23,873 nucleotides of DNA from JAVVEG01 sp032251455 (GTDB lineage: Bacteria > Pseudomonadota > Gammaproteobacteria > Pseudomonadales > Pseudohongiellaceae). Below the pieces are notes generated by a model. It was given only the letters and a program-made list of their open reading frames with translations. It searched no databases and was not told the DNA's origin. Positions 1 through 8,537 of this stretch are shown in pieces; position 1 is the first letter of the stretch, and each line of letters begins with the position of its first letter. The translations under genes were made by a program, and so were the position numbers. The stretch lies in the NCBI GenBank assembly GCA_032251455.1, contig JAVVEG010000027.1, positions 1 to 23,873 on the forward strand. Reading direction: 5' to 3'.

Positions 1-1
1 G

Positions 2-85
2 GGTATCTACCATGACCGTGAAAACGGGCTGTATGAAGCCGCTGCGGATTCCCGTGCGGGGGATGGGGCGGCGGTGGGTTATTGA
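2..85 (+). CDS. C-terminal tail of a plus-strand gene, probably gamma-glutamyltransferase (partial)
   Basis: An open frame enters from the left edge and stops at TGA 83-85, giving 27 codons. It ends in residues resembling the usual C-terminus of gamma-glutamyltranspeptidases, an Asp/Ser-Arg stretch followed by Asp-Gly-Ala-Ala-Val-Gly-Tyr-stop. That family (glutathione and gamma-glutamyl amide hydrolysis or transfer, normally periplasmic after autocleavage) very often ends this way. Only the tail is visible, so neither the catalytic Thr nor a signal peptide can be checked. The stop codon overlaps the end of the convergent methyltransferase gene by seven bases. The frame is too short at this edge to be certain; the call is an inference from the tail alone. 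Confidence 0.5.
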   Translation, partial: GIYHDRENGLYEAAADSRAGDGAAVGY

Positions 86-1215
86 TTGGTTCGAGTTGAG
101 GCAGGACGCCTCGCTACCAATATCTTGCCGATTGAGCGCAGGTCGACTGTTTCATCCAGAGACAAATCCGCCTGTTCCAGCAACCACTGCCACTCGGTTC
201 TTGTCCGTTCACGCCCATGGGTTCCCATGAACATCTGCATATCAGAGGATGCACTGGCAAGATCGATACCCTGTTCAGGTAGCACAAGTTCGAGCAAGAC
301 GACGCTAGCCCCTGTATCGCCAATCGCATGTGACAGATTGTGCAATATCTTCACAGAACTCTCATCATCGAAGCCGTGCAGCACTGCGCTGAGGAAGTAG
401 ACATCCTTCTCGCTTGTGGCTGTTGGTACAGCTTCCAGTACATCCCCCGCCTCAAAGCGCAATCGCTCAAGTACCTGGGGGTCCACTCGCTTCATCCAGT
501 AGTCCTGGGCGCCCACGATCGTCTGGGCTCGATCCATGACGAGGGCTTTGAGTTTGCTGTGTTGCTTCAGGATCGTTACTGATTTGCTGCCGCGCGAACC
601 GCCCACATCAATGAGCCGATCGAATTGACTCCAATCCATGTCAGTGGCGAAAGTGTCACCCACGAGCGCCTCAACAGTATCCATCGCCTGTGTAAAAAGC
701 GCATCGAACTCGGAATGGTTATTCAGGTACTCGAATAAACCCTCGCCATGGATGAGCTCAAAGGGTGCGCTGCCCTTGCGTATTCCTTCTTCCAATTGCT
801 CGTACCACGGACGGCACATAGCTTCAGAATTGTGCATCAGGATCATGGCGCGCACATTCTGTGGATGGTCAGTACGTAAATGGGATGAAAGTTTGTTATT
901 TCTGAAAAAACGTGGCTCGGTTTCCTCGAAAACACCCATGGAGGTGAGCATTCGTAGCAGACGGTAAGTAGCATCCGGATGCGAGGATACATGGACGGCA
1001 ATCTCTTCGGCTGAAAAGATTTCATCACCGAGAAACGAGGCGATGTCCAGGTGGACGGCTACGAAGAGGCAACGCGACTGCCAGAATGCTGAGCCTATTT
1101 GCATCAGTCGGAAAGGGGGTGGGGTGACCTTGTTAGAGATACCCTGCAACCAAGAGCCAAATTTCAGTAGTCGCGCAAAGCGGCGTACTGCCCCGGTATT
1201 CTTCTGTAGTGACAT
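79..1215 (-). CDS. SAM-dependent O-methyltransferase, family 2 (acetylserotonin/hydroxyneurosporene type)
   Basis: Predicted 378-residue methyltransferase of the plant-type O-methyltransferase fold. It has an N-terminal winged-helix dimerisation region (about residues 38-110, with the typical aromatic/Leu-rich helix and the RLLRMLTSMGVF stretch) and a C-terminal Rossmann SAM domain. The SAM motif I LIDVGGSRG is at 201-209, an acidic GD at 257-258, and the likely catalytic His in SAVLHGFDDE at 280. It should transfer a methyl group to a hydroxyl of a small aromatic or polyketide-like molecule; the substrate cannot be told. The start at 1215 is chosen because AAGGAG lies six bases upstream (1222-1227); a start five codons earlier (1230) lacks a good site. 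It follows the TetR gene by 17 bases and is probably cotranscribed with it. One sampled line (841-900) counts only 26 G+C of 60, lower than most neighbours, so acquisition by transfer is possible. Confidence 0.85.
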   Translation of the reverse strand: MSLQKNTGAVRRFARLLKFGSWLQGISNKVTPPPFRLMQIGSAFWQSRCLFVAVHLDIASFLGDEIFSAEEIAVHVSSHPDATYRLLRMLTSMGVFEETEPRFFRNNKLSSHLRTDHPQNVRAMILMHNSEAMCRPWYEQLEEGIRKGSAPFELIHGEGLFEYLNNHSEFDALFTQAMDTVEALVGDTFATDMDWSQFDRLIDVGGSRGSKSVTILKQHSKLKALVMDRAQTIVGAQDYWMKRVDPQVLERLRFEAGDVLEAVPTATSEKDVYFLSAVLHGFDDESSVKILHNLSHAIGDTGASVVLLELVLPEQGIDLASASSDMQMFMGTHGRERTRTEWQWLLEQADLSLDETVDLRSIGKILVARRPASTRTNQ

Positions 1216-1232
1216 GGAATTCTCCTTCATTC

Positions 1233-1853
1233 TTATTCCTGCGCCGTCGGATTGATTCCCCTAGTGAACATCCTTCCGTTGAAATCAGCTAATGCTTCAA
1301 GGAAAACCGAGTCCATCGTGTAGCCCCACTGCTCCTCGAAGATGTCCTTCAGCAGCATTGGTGTCATGGCCAGACTGACGAATGCCATGCGCAGTACCTC
1401 GGGATCGACTGATGGTGCGATTTCCCCCTTTGACTTCAATTCGTTAACACGACGTTTCCCCTGGGTGCGACCTCGTTCAATAAGTTGAAGGATGAATCGT
1501 TTGCCCGGCCCCTTGTTGAGCGCCAGAACCTTCAAGATCAGTTTCGGAAACTCCGGACGCGCAGAGACGGTTTGATAGTAAAGGCGAAGCAAATGGGAAA
1601 ACCCATCGCTTGAGGTAAACATTTGTCCGTCGAGCTGATCCAGCAAAGGCGCCATCGTGTCGCGAATCATCTCCTCGTAGAGTCCCTCTTTGCTGCCAAA
1701 GTAGTAATGGATCATCGCCGCGCTTGTGCTCGCTTTTTCAGCAATGAGACGGGTCGTGACATTCTGGTACTCGTCTGAGAGGAAGCAGTCTCGCGCGGCC
1801 TGGAGCAGGCGTGCGTGAATCAGATTGGATGGGATAGAGTTGTTATCTCGCAT
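1233..1853 (-). CDS. TetR/AcrR family transcriptional regulator
   Basis: A 206-residue protein with a typical TetR N-terminal helix-turn-helix at about residues 15-60. A helix ARDCFLSDEY precedes the recognition region TTRLIAEKASTSAAMIHYYF, and the Y-Y-F-x-S-K-E-x-L signature closes the domain. The C-terminal two-thirds is an all-helical ligand-binding and dimerisation region without recognisable family-specific residues. It lies immediately upstream of the O-methyltransferase in the same direction, so it most likely represses its own operon and responds to a compound related to the methyltransferase substrate. That regulatory link is inferred from position only. A short perfect palindrome upstream (1891-1901) could be its operator. 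The start ATG fits the length and domain layout. Confidence 0.88.
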   Translation of the reverse strand: MRDNNSIPSNLIHARLLQAARDCFLSDEYQNVTTRLIAEKASTSAAMIHYYFGSKEGLYEEMIRDTMAPLLDQLDGQMFTSSDGFSHLLRLYYQTVSARPEFPKLILKVLALNKGPGKRFILQLIERGRTQGKRRVNELKSKGEIAPSVDPEVLRMAFVSLAMTPMLLKDIFEEQWGYTMDSVFLEALADFNGRMFTRGINPTAQE

Positions 1854-1881
1854 GGGATTCTTTGTTGTGGTTGATACGCGA

Positions 1882-1908
1882 AATTTAACATCACCTGGTG
1901 AGTGCCAA
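1882..1908 (-). promoter_or_regulatory. Candidate promoter/operator of the TetR-methyltransferase operon
   Basis: The perfect 11-base palindrome TCACCTGGTGA lies at 1891-1901, about 40 bases upstream of the TetR start. On the minus strand it falls between a -35-like TTGGCA (1903-1908) and an A+T-rich -10-like TAAATT (1882-1887). The spacer is only 15 bases, so the promoter elements are weak matches. TetR repressors commonly bind palindromes within their own promoter. The rest of 1854-2088 contains an A+T-rich patch (about 1913-1930) and a hairpin at 1963-1977, but no gene. Confidence 0.35.
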
Positions 1909-1962
1909 CAGCGTTTTAATTAATCAAAACCCTGATTCTGGATGATATTGAACAGGGGGAAT

Positions 1963-1977
1963 CATGAGTGCCTCATG
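1963..1977. terminator. Small perfect hairpin downstream of nhaC, weak terminator candidate
   Basis: CATGAG-TGC-CTCATG forms a perfect six-base-pair stem with a three-base loop, between the end of the minus-strand antiporter gene and the TetR promoter. No run of T follows on either strand, so it is a poor intrinsic terminator; it may be a protein-binding palindrome instead. Confidence 0.2.
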
Positions 1978-2088
1978 GTAAAAGGGGTATATCAGAACTG
2001 AGGTATTCAACCATCGCCAGGCAGCAGTAACTGTATTCCCAGCTGTCTGGCCCTGCGTGACGATAACGATGCAGACTTCGGCCGTGGG

Positions 2089-3519
2089 TTATTGACCTTG
2101 GCGGATGAGGGCACCCTTGCCAACATGCCCTTGCAGCAAACCCAGCCCCAGTGCTGCCATGCTGATCGAGATCAGCGGGTTCAGGTAGTTCAGGAAGGCG
2201 TAGGGCAGGTAATCGATGACGGCGACACCCAGTGTTGCCGAGTAGAAGGCACCGGCCGTGGTCCAGGGGATCAGGCCGGTGCTCATGGTGGCTCCCTCCT
2301 CCACGGAACGGGACAACACCGCATTGTCCAGACCTTTCTCCTCATAGAGCTTGCGGAATAACTGGCAGTTCAAGATGATGGAGATATAGGCTTCCCCCAT
2401 TCCCATATTGCCGATGATGCCAGCTCCGATGGTGCTGGCAATCAGGCTGGAAGTGCGGCGCAGGCGCTGAATCAGACCGGAGAGCAGTGCCTGCAGAAAG
2501 CCTGCGGCAAACAGCATGCCACCCAGGGCCAGGGCCATCAGCGACAGCAGCAGCGTCCAGCTCATGCTGAACATGCCGCCCCGGCCAAGCAGTGAGTCCA
2601 GCGACTCAATGCCAGTAGTGCCAGGCGTATTACTCCACAGGCTGTTGAGAACGCTGACCGGATCACTGCCCTGATAGAACACCGCCACCAGAACTGCCGT
2701 CAGCAGGCTGGCACTCATGCTGATTTCGGCAGCAACCCGACGCAGACTCAAGACCAGCATGAGCAGCAAGGGCAACAGGGTCAAAACCAGGCCGAGGCGA
2801 TAGCTGCCTGCCAGCGCGCTCTGCAGGGGTGCGATATCCGTTACCGGCAGTTGGTCATCGGTCAAACCCAGGCCAATCAGTGAGAACAGGATCAAGCTCA
2901 GGACAAAGGCAGGGACGGTGGTGTACAGCATCGAATGGATATGGCGATAGAGTGTCGTGCCGGCGCTCATGGCGGCAAGATTGGTCGTGTCGGAGATGGG
3001 GGACAGTTTATCGCCGAAAGTGGCGCCACTGACCACTGCAGCTGCAACCATGGGTAAAGGAATGCCCATGGCCTCACCGATCCCGATCAGGACCACGCCC
3101 ATGGTGCCAGCCGTACCCCAGGAGGTGCCAGTTGCCACCGACATGATACTGCACAGCACCAGGGCAGCAGGCAGGAACAGGGCGGGACTGAGCAGATCGA
3201 GACCGTGGTAGATCAGCGCTGGCACAGTGCCGCTTTGCATATACGCCGCGATCAGCATACCGATCAACAGGAAGATGAAAATAGCCGGGAGTGCCTTGCT
3301 GACACCCTCACTCATCATGCTGCGGATGGCAAGATAGTCATGGCCCAGCCAGCGGGTATGCAGCCCCGTCCAGAGCAGACACAGAAACAGGATGCTGTGC
3401 AGGCTGATACCCCACAGGAACATGCCGATGGCAATCAGCAGAAAATTGCCGCCGAAACAGAGCAGGCTTTGCAGCAGGGAGGGCGTAGCAGGAAGGGAGG
3501 TGGAATTTGATTCAGACAT
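2089..3519 (-). CDS. nhaC: Na+/H+ antiporter, NhaC family
   Basis: A 476-residue, very hydrophobic inner-membrane protein with about 11-13 predicted transmembrane stretches and no signal peptide. The segments CSIMSVATGTSWGTAGTMG, followed by VSGATFGDKLSPISDTTN, are the hallmark of the NhaC branch of the ion transporter superfamily. So is the later IIGNMGMGEAYISIILNCQL region. These proteins exchange external protons for internal Na+ for pH and Na+ homeostasis; some relatives carry malate/lactate with Na+/H+ exchange, so the exact substrates are uncertain. The start ATG (3517-3519) lies a few bases after the stop of the upstream reductase gene, so the two are an operon. Length is normal for the family and no defects are visible. 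Confidence 0.9.
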   Translation of the reverse strand: MSESNSTSLPATPSLLQSLLCFGGNFLLIAIGMFLWGISLHSILFLCLLWTGLHTRWLGHDYLAIRSMMSEGVSKALPAIFIFLLIGMLIAAYMQSGTVPALIYHGLDLLSPALFLPAALVLCSIMSVATGTSWGTAGTMGVVLIGIGEAMGIPLPMVAAAVVSGATFGDKLSPISDTTNLAAMSAGTTLYRHIHSMLYTTVPAFVLSLILFSLIGLGLTDDQLPVTDIAPLQSALAGSYRLGLVLTLLPLLLMLVLSLRRVAAEISMSASLLTAVLVAVFYQGSDPVSVLNSLWSNTPGTTGIESLDSLLGRGGMFSMSWTLLLSLMALALGGMLFAAGFLQALLSGLIQRLRRTSSLIASTIGAGIIGNMGMGEAYISIILNCQLFRKLYEEKGLDNAVLSRSVEEGATMSTGLIPWTTAGAFYSATLGVAVIDYLPYAFLNYLNPLISISMAALGLGLLQGHVGKGALIRQGQ

Positions 3520-3523
3520 GCGT

Positions 3524-4285
3524 TCAGGCCATGTTCCGGCTGACGCTGAGCCCGCCCCAGGATTGACAGACCGGCATCACTTCCAGCGCATTGATATTCA
3601 CATGTGGCGGCACACTGTTGACCCAGTGGATGATCTCGGCAATGTCCTCGGCGCTGAGTGGGGTGGCGCCCTGGTACACTTTCTCGGCCATGTCCTGATC
3701 CTGCCTGAAGCGTACCCTGGAGAATTCCGTCTCGGCCATGCCCGGGTTGATGGTGCTGACCCGTATTGCCGTACCGTGCAGATCGGTGCGCAGATTGCGG
3801 CTGAACTGTTGCACAAAGGCCTTGCTGGCACCATAGACATTGCCCCCGGCATAAGGCCAGTCGCCGGCCGTGGAGCCGATATTGATGATATGGCCCCGGT
3901 TGCGTGCCACCATGCCCGGAAGAATGCGGCGGGTCATGCGGATCAGACCCAGAATATTGGTGTTGACCATGGTTTCCCAGTCAGCCATCCGGCTTTCCTG
4001 TGCCGGTTCCAGGCCCAGAGCCAGACCGGCATTGTTGATTAATACATCGATCTCCCGGAATGCCTCGGGCAGACTCTCCGGCAAGCCATCCACGCCGTCG
4101 GCATCAGTGATATCCAGGCCCAGGCAGTGTACCGGGCACTGGGTTTGTAACTCCTTTTGCAAGGCCAGCAGTCTGTCCTGACGGCGGGCGGTCAAGACCA
4201 GGGCATGGCCGGGTGCAGCGAAACGGCGGGCACAGGCAGCACCGAAACCGGAAGAAGCGCCAGTGATCAGAATGGTCTTGGTCAT
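3524..4285 (-). CDS. ydfG: Short-chain dehydrogenase/reductase, YdfG-like NADP-dependent 3-hydroxy acid dehydrogenase
   Basis: A 253-residue classical SDR. The nucleotide-binding TGASSGFG is at residues 8-15 and Arg34-Arg35 in TARRQDR suggest NADP preference. NNAG is at 84-87, and the catalytic Ser138, Tyr151 and Lys155 sit in NIGSTAGDWPYAGGNVYGASK. Together with LNIN/VNINALEVMPV near the end this matches E. coli YdfG closely along its length. YdfG oxidises L-allo-threonine, L-serine and 3-hydroxy acids and reduces malonic semialdehyde in the cytosol. A link to the serine dehydratase 3 kb away is possible but not shown. It is first in a two-gene unit with nhaC. The ribosome-binding AGGA lies within a 13-base palindrome (4287-4299), which could fold over it. 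Start at 4285 agrees with the family N-terminus. Confidence 0.9.
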   Translation of the reverse strand: MTKTILITGASSGFGAACARRFAAPGHALVLTARRQDRLLALQKELQTQCPVHCLGLDITDADGVDGLPESLPEAFREIDVLINNAGLALGLEPAQESRMADWETMVNTNILGLIRMTRRILPGMVARNRGHIINIGSTAGDWPYAGGNVYGASKAFVQQFSRNLRTDLHGTAIRVSTINPGMAETEFSRVRFRQDQDMAEKVYQGATPLSAEDIAEIIHWVNSVPPHVNINALEVMPVCQSWGGLSVSRNMA

Positions 4286-4286
4286 G

Positions 4287-4299
4287 ACAGGAGTCCTGT
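4287..4299 (-). promoter_or_regulatory. 13-base palindrome covering the ydfG ribosome-binding site
   Basis: The sequence ACAGGA-C-TCCTGT on the minus strand is a perfect six-base inverted repeat around one base, ending one base before the ATG. The only Shine-Dalgarno-like AGGA of ydfG is in one arm. It could be an operator or a short RNA structure, though a one-base loop would require opening some pairs. Confidence 0.3.
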
Positions 4300-4404
4300 G
4301 TGAAGCGCGGGCATGAAAGGATGGTACGTGATAATAGAATCGGGCTCAATCTGCAGGTAGAATCTGCGCTTTGTTTCCACCGCTGATTTTTCGGGATAGC
4401 AGAT

Positions 4405-5139
4405 ATGGGCCGCGCCTACCAGAACCGCAAAGAATCCATGGCCAAGACGGCAGATGCCAAAACCAAGGTCTACAGCAGATACGGCCGGGAAATCTATGTG
4501 CAGGCCAAGGCCGGTGGTGCCGACCCGGAAGGCAATCTCAGCCTGCGTGGCCTGATCGAACGCGCCAAGAAAGCCCAGGTGCCGGCACATGTTATTGAAA
4601 AGGCGCTGGAAAAAGCCAAAGGTGGCGGTGGCGAGGATTTCTCGCTTGCCCGCTACGAAGGCTTTGGCCCAGGCAATTGCATGATCATTGTTGAATGCCT
4701 GACAGATAATCCGAACCGTACCTTCGGTGATGTCCGGCTGTGCTTTACCAAGACCAAGTCCAAAATCGGTACTCCCGGCACGGTCAGTCATCTGTTTGAT
4801 CACTGCGCCATTCTCAGTTTCAGCCACGACGATGAGGAGGCAGTGCTGGAGGCCTTGCTGTCAGCCGGGGTGGATGTTAGCGATATCGAGAGCGAGGCTG
4901 GAGTGATAACGGTTTTCGTTCCGCATACCGAGCACTTCAAGGCCAGACAGGCACTGGTCGCACTGGGTGACATCGACTACCTGGTGGATGAAATCCAGTT
5001 TCTGCCGCAGACCATGACTACAATCAGCGCCGAAGACAGGCCGATGCTGGAAAAATTTCTGGATATGCTGAACGACCTGGATGATGTGCAGAACCTGTAT
5101 CACAATGTTAAGTGCTCAGATACTGAAAGTATTGCGTGA
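4405..5139 (+). CDS. YebC/PmpR family protein, YeeN-like branch
   Basis: A 244-residue cytosolic protein of the YebC family. The start MGRAYQNRKESMAKTADA, then KVYSRYGREIYVQAKAGG, RYEGFGPGNCMIIVE and the C-terminal DLDDVQNLYHNV, give the full three-domain architecture. The N-terminus matches the E. coli YeeN type rather than the canonical MAGHSKWANI type. Members were annotated as transcriptional regulators; more recent work on the family assigns translation roles (relief of ribosome stalling at proline-rich stretches). Which role the YeeN branch has is less clear. The start at 4405 is chosen by family N-terminus; an internal ATG at 4438 would remove the conserved opening. Its own ribosome-binding site is weak (GGAT). 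It is divergent from ydfG with 119 bases between; no clear promoter was found there. Confidence 0.9.
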   Translation: MGRAYQNRKESMAKTADAKTKVYSRYGREIYVQAKAGGADPEGNLSLRGLIERAKKAQVPAHVIEKALEKAKGGGGEDFSLARYEGFGPGNCMIIVECLTDNPNRTFGDVRLCFTKTKSKIGTPGTVSHLFDHCAILSFSHDDEEAVLEALLSAGVDVSDIESEAGVITVFVPHTEHFKARQALVALGDIDYLVDEIQFLPQTMTTISAEDRPMLEKFLDMLNDLDDVQNLYHNVKCSDTESIA

Positions 5140-5208
5140 GCATCAGGAAAAGAATAGTAACCAAAACAGTGGCGCTGGGATAAATGAGGGGAGCACTCCA
5201 GTATGCGA

Positions 5209-5232
5209 GTCAAAACTTGACAAAACTTGACT
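5209..5232 (+). promoter_or_regulatory. Candidate operator of the XRE/ImmA-PIN operon: tandem and inverted repeats
   Basis: Two adjacent exact copies of CAAAACTTGA (5211-5220 and 5221-5230) create overlapping inverted repeats. GTCAA-AAC-TTGAC lies at 5209-5221, and the outer arms AGTCAA (5208-5213) and TTGACT (5227-5232) pair as well. The repeats contain the -35 element, as expected of an autoregulatory site for the downstream XRE-family helix-turn-helix protein. Function is inferred. Confidence 0.55.
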
Positions 5233-5244
5233 TTCGTATATACT
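5217..5244 (+). promoter_or_regulatory. Strong sigma70-type promoter for the XRE/ImmA-PIN operon
   Basis: A consensus -35 TTGACA (5217-5222), a 16-base spacer and a near-consensus -10 TATACT (5239-5244). Initiation about seven bases after the -10 would fall at or next to A5251, the first base of the preferred start codon. The mRNA may therefore be leaderless. No Shine-Dalgarno sequence lies between the -10 and the ATG. Confidence 0.65.
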
Positions 5245-5250
5245 TCGCGC

Positions 5251-6396
5251 ATGCAAAAGAGACTAAATACAGATAAAGCGCAGCAGGCGATCGGCAAGGC
5301 AGGGCTAACTCAAACTGCCGTAGCTGATGCTTTAGGCGTAACCAAAGAAGCCGTTTCCCAGTGGCTTTTGCATAAGTCTTTTCCTCGCCCCAACAAGCTA
5401 CTTCAGTTAGGCAAGTTGCTGAGTCTTTCTTTTGATGATTTGGTTATCAAAGAAGATCCTTATGCCCCGAAAGTGGCATTCCGCAAAATGCGCGGGACCA
5501 AGACAAAGGATTACCATATTGAAAAAGCGCAGGAAATAGGTCGTTTTTTGCGTCACCTCGTGCCTTACTTGCCGTTTGATACCTTTGAAATGCCACCGGT
5601 GCTCAAATCGCCCAGCTGTGATTGTGATTATCTTCGTACAGTAACAAAAAAAGTCAGGGAAGATATTAATCTGGGGCCGGTAGAGTGTGTTGATTTCACG
5701 CATCTGATTCGCCGTTTCTGTGAGTTGCAAGCCGTTGTGGTGCCGGTAATGTGGGGGGCTAAACAGCGGCATGAAAATGCCGTGCACATACATCTTCCTG
5801 ATTCGGGAAGTATATGGGTCTATTTGAATCTGGATACCAATATTCACGACTTCAAATTCTGGATGGCGCATGAGCTGGGGCACTGCTTATCGCCAAGTCT
5901 TGAGGGTGAGGCAGCTGAAGACTTTGCGGATGCCTTTGCAGCGAGCTTGCTCTACCCGCATGAGCTGGCCGAGGAGGCCTATGTTTCTATCAAATTGCAG
6001 GCATCTCCTGCGGCTAAAATCGCTCATGTTATTAGCTTGGCCGAGCAGTTAACGATCTCTCCTTGGACGGTTATCGGGCAAGTGAACAAATATGCTGAGT
6101 CCTCAGGGCAGCCCCAAATACAACTCAGTAAATCGACTTTCCCCGGTGCCGTCACCAATTTCAATAAGAGGTACAAGAACCTTAGCGAAGCCCTGTTCGG
6201 CGACACTGAACTCGATGAGCACGGCAAGCCGAGTGCTCGCAACTATATCGAAAAGGCAGAGGATGCGTTCGAAACCCCGTTTTTCGACCTGCTCCGGAAA
6301 TACCTGAAAGAGCACGATAAGGGGCCGGGTTATGTTCAAACTGTGCTGGATATGCCACTACTTGATGCACGGAGTATTCACGCAGAGTTGACCTGA
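5251..6396 (+). CDS. XRE-family HTH regulator fused to ImmA/IrrE-type zinc metallopeptidase
   Basis: A 381-residue two-domain protein. Residues about 8-62 form an XRE helix-turn-helix (GLTQTAVADALGVTKEAVSQWL, with a Gln-rich recognition region). After a linker, the ImmA/IrrE peptidase domain carries the HELGH zinc motif at 207-211 and a downstream acidic helix EAAEDFADAFAASLL (about 220-234), whose Glu is the expected third ligand. ImmA/IrrE peptidases cleave regulator proteins, and HTH-ImmA fusions commonly act as antitoxin-like or phage-type regulators that inactivate themselves or a partner under stress. The start at 5251 is preferred: an upstream TTG at 5227 lies inside the promoter and would add eight unconserved residues. 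The PIN gene follows after three bases, so translational coupling is likely. It is probably autoregulated through 5209-5232. The target of the peptidase is unknown. Confidence 0.87.
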   Translation: MQKRLNTDKAQQAIGKAGLTQTAVADALGVTKEAVSQWLLHKSFPRPNKLLQLGKLLSLSFDDLVIKEDPYAPKVAFRKMRGTKTKDYHIEKAQEIGRFLRHLVPYLPFDTFEMPPVLKSPSCDCDYLRTVTKKVREDINLGPVECVDFTHLIRRFCELQAVVVPVMWGAKQRHENAVHIHLPDSGSIWVYLNLDTNIHDFKFWMAHELGHCLSPSLEGEAAEDFADAFAASLLYPHELAEEAYVSIKLQASPAAKIAHVISLAEQLTISPWTVIGQVNKYAESSGQPQIQLSKSTFPGAVTNFNKRYKNLSEALFGDTELDEHGKPSARNYIEKAEDAFETPFFDLLRKYLKEHDKGPGYVQTVLDMPLLDARSIHAELT

Positions 6397-6399
6397 CTG

Positions 6400-6957
6400 A
6401 TGCCGCAATCAAAAATTCTCGTTGATACCAACGCCTACCTAAGGTTGGCCAGGACCATACGCCCCTTACTGTTTGTGCCCTTTGGTGGCAATGAGTACTG
6501 CCTGTATATTTTGCCCGAGCTCAATGAAGAACTGGCAGGCAGAAAACTGCAAAGCAAGTTCCCCTGGGTGGATGAAGAAGAATTCGCCGAGAATCGCAAA
6601 TGCTTCCCTAAAATCGGCAAAAAACAGAAGAAATCCATCCAACAAACCTTCGAATACGTCTGGGATCATGTGCTAACCGAGTTGCCGGGTCCGTCCAGGG
6701 TAGACGCCTGGTATATTTCCTATGCGCTGGAGCTGGGTGTTCCGATGGTGACGGATGACCAGGATATGACCGAGCTGGCTAAAGATTTCGATGCGCAGGT
6801 AATGCCGACACTGGAGCTGCTCAAAATCATGCTGGATTGCGGCCATACGGACATGAAAACCATCAATAGCCTGGTAGAGTACTGGAAATATTTTTCTGAT
6901 TTGCCCGCCAACTTCACGGCCGATTTCCAGCGCTTATTTGGCGATCAACAAACCTGA
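6400..6957 (+). CDS. PIN-domain protein, putative ribonuclease partner of the XRE/ImmA protein
   Basis: A 185-residue PIN-like protein. The N-terminal strand KILVDTNAYL supplies Asp9; ELNEEL supplies Glu40/Glu43; SRVDAWYISYAL supplies Asp102; MVTDDQDM supplies Asp119/Asp120. This is the usual four-acid, metal-binding set of PIN nucleases, all apparently intact. The gene starts three bases after the XRE/ImmA stop, has no good ribosome-binding site of its own and is surely in the same operon. By analogy with VapC-type toxins it would cleave RNA, with the upstream protein controlling it by repression, binding or proteolysis. Size is above the roughly 130-150 residues of a VapC, because of a charged Lys-rich insert (about 50-85) and a C-terminal tail. 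It could instead be a regulated housekeeping or defence nuclease. Confidence 0.75.
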   Translation: MPQSKILVDTNAYLRLARTIRPLLFVPFGGNEYCLYILPELNEELAGRKLQSKFPWVDEEEFAENRKCFPKIGKKQKKSIQQTFEYVWDHVLTELPGPSRVDAWYISYALELGVPMVTDDQDMTELAKDFDAQVMPTLELLKIMLDCGHTDMKTINSLVEYWKYFSDLPANFTADFQRLFGDQQT

Positions 6958-7036
6958 ATAGCTTTCCTGCTGGCCGTTGCAAATGGCTGGAACAGCATGA
7001 GATACCTGTCGTGAACGTACAGATCAGCTCAGAGTA

Positions 7037-7057
7037 CTCAGCAATCCTCAGCAATCC

Positions 7058-7066
<9 letters not shown>
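7037..7066. repeat. Three tandem 10-base units at the 3' end of sdaA
   Basis: CTCAGCAATC occurs twice in succession (7037-7056) and a third unit with one change, CTCAGCACTC, follows at 7057-7066. The third contains the sdaA stop codon, so the array looks like an expansion of the terminal codons of sdaA. The other 79 bases between the PIN gene and this repeat show no gene and no convincing terminator. Confidence 0.7.
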
Positions 7067-8458
<1,392 letters not shown>

Positions 8459-8509
8459 GTTGTCTCCACAGGCGGTGGTTCTGGTGATGCTCTTGGTCAG
8501 AGGCTTCTT

Positions 8510-8533
8510 AAGCATAAAGCAAAGCATAAAGCA
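8510..8533. repeat. Perfect tandem duplication of a 12-base unit between sdaA and the AGCS gene
   Basis: AAGCATAAAGCA occurs twice back-to-back (8510-8521 and 8522-8533), followed by AAA. It sits in the divergent promoter region and may be a pair of regulator half-sites or a replication-slippage product. Confidence 0.6.
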
Positions 8534-8537
8534 AAAC

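Noticed and set aside
3392..4042. A 216-codon plus-strand frame across the nhaC/ydfG junction
   Set aside because: It overlaps two well-recognised minus-strand genes and translates to a composition typical of a shadow frame.
4282..4827. A 181-codon minus-strand frame overlapping the ydfG start and the YebC gene
   Set aside because: It conflicts with the conserved N-terminal half of the YebC-family protein and has no recognisable domain.
5227..5250. Upstream TTG start for the XRE/ImmA gene
   Set aside because: It lies within the -35 to -10 region of the predicted promoter and adds residues not typical of XRE domains.
6961..7000. Terminator hairpin after the PIN gene (TGCTGGCC...GGCTGGAACAGCA)
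   Set aside because: Pairing is interrupted and no T-run follows, so support is too weak.
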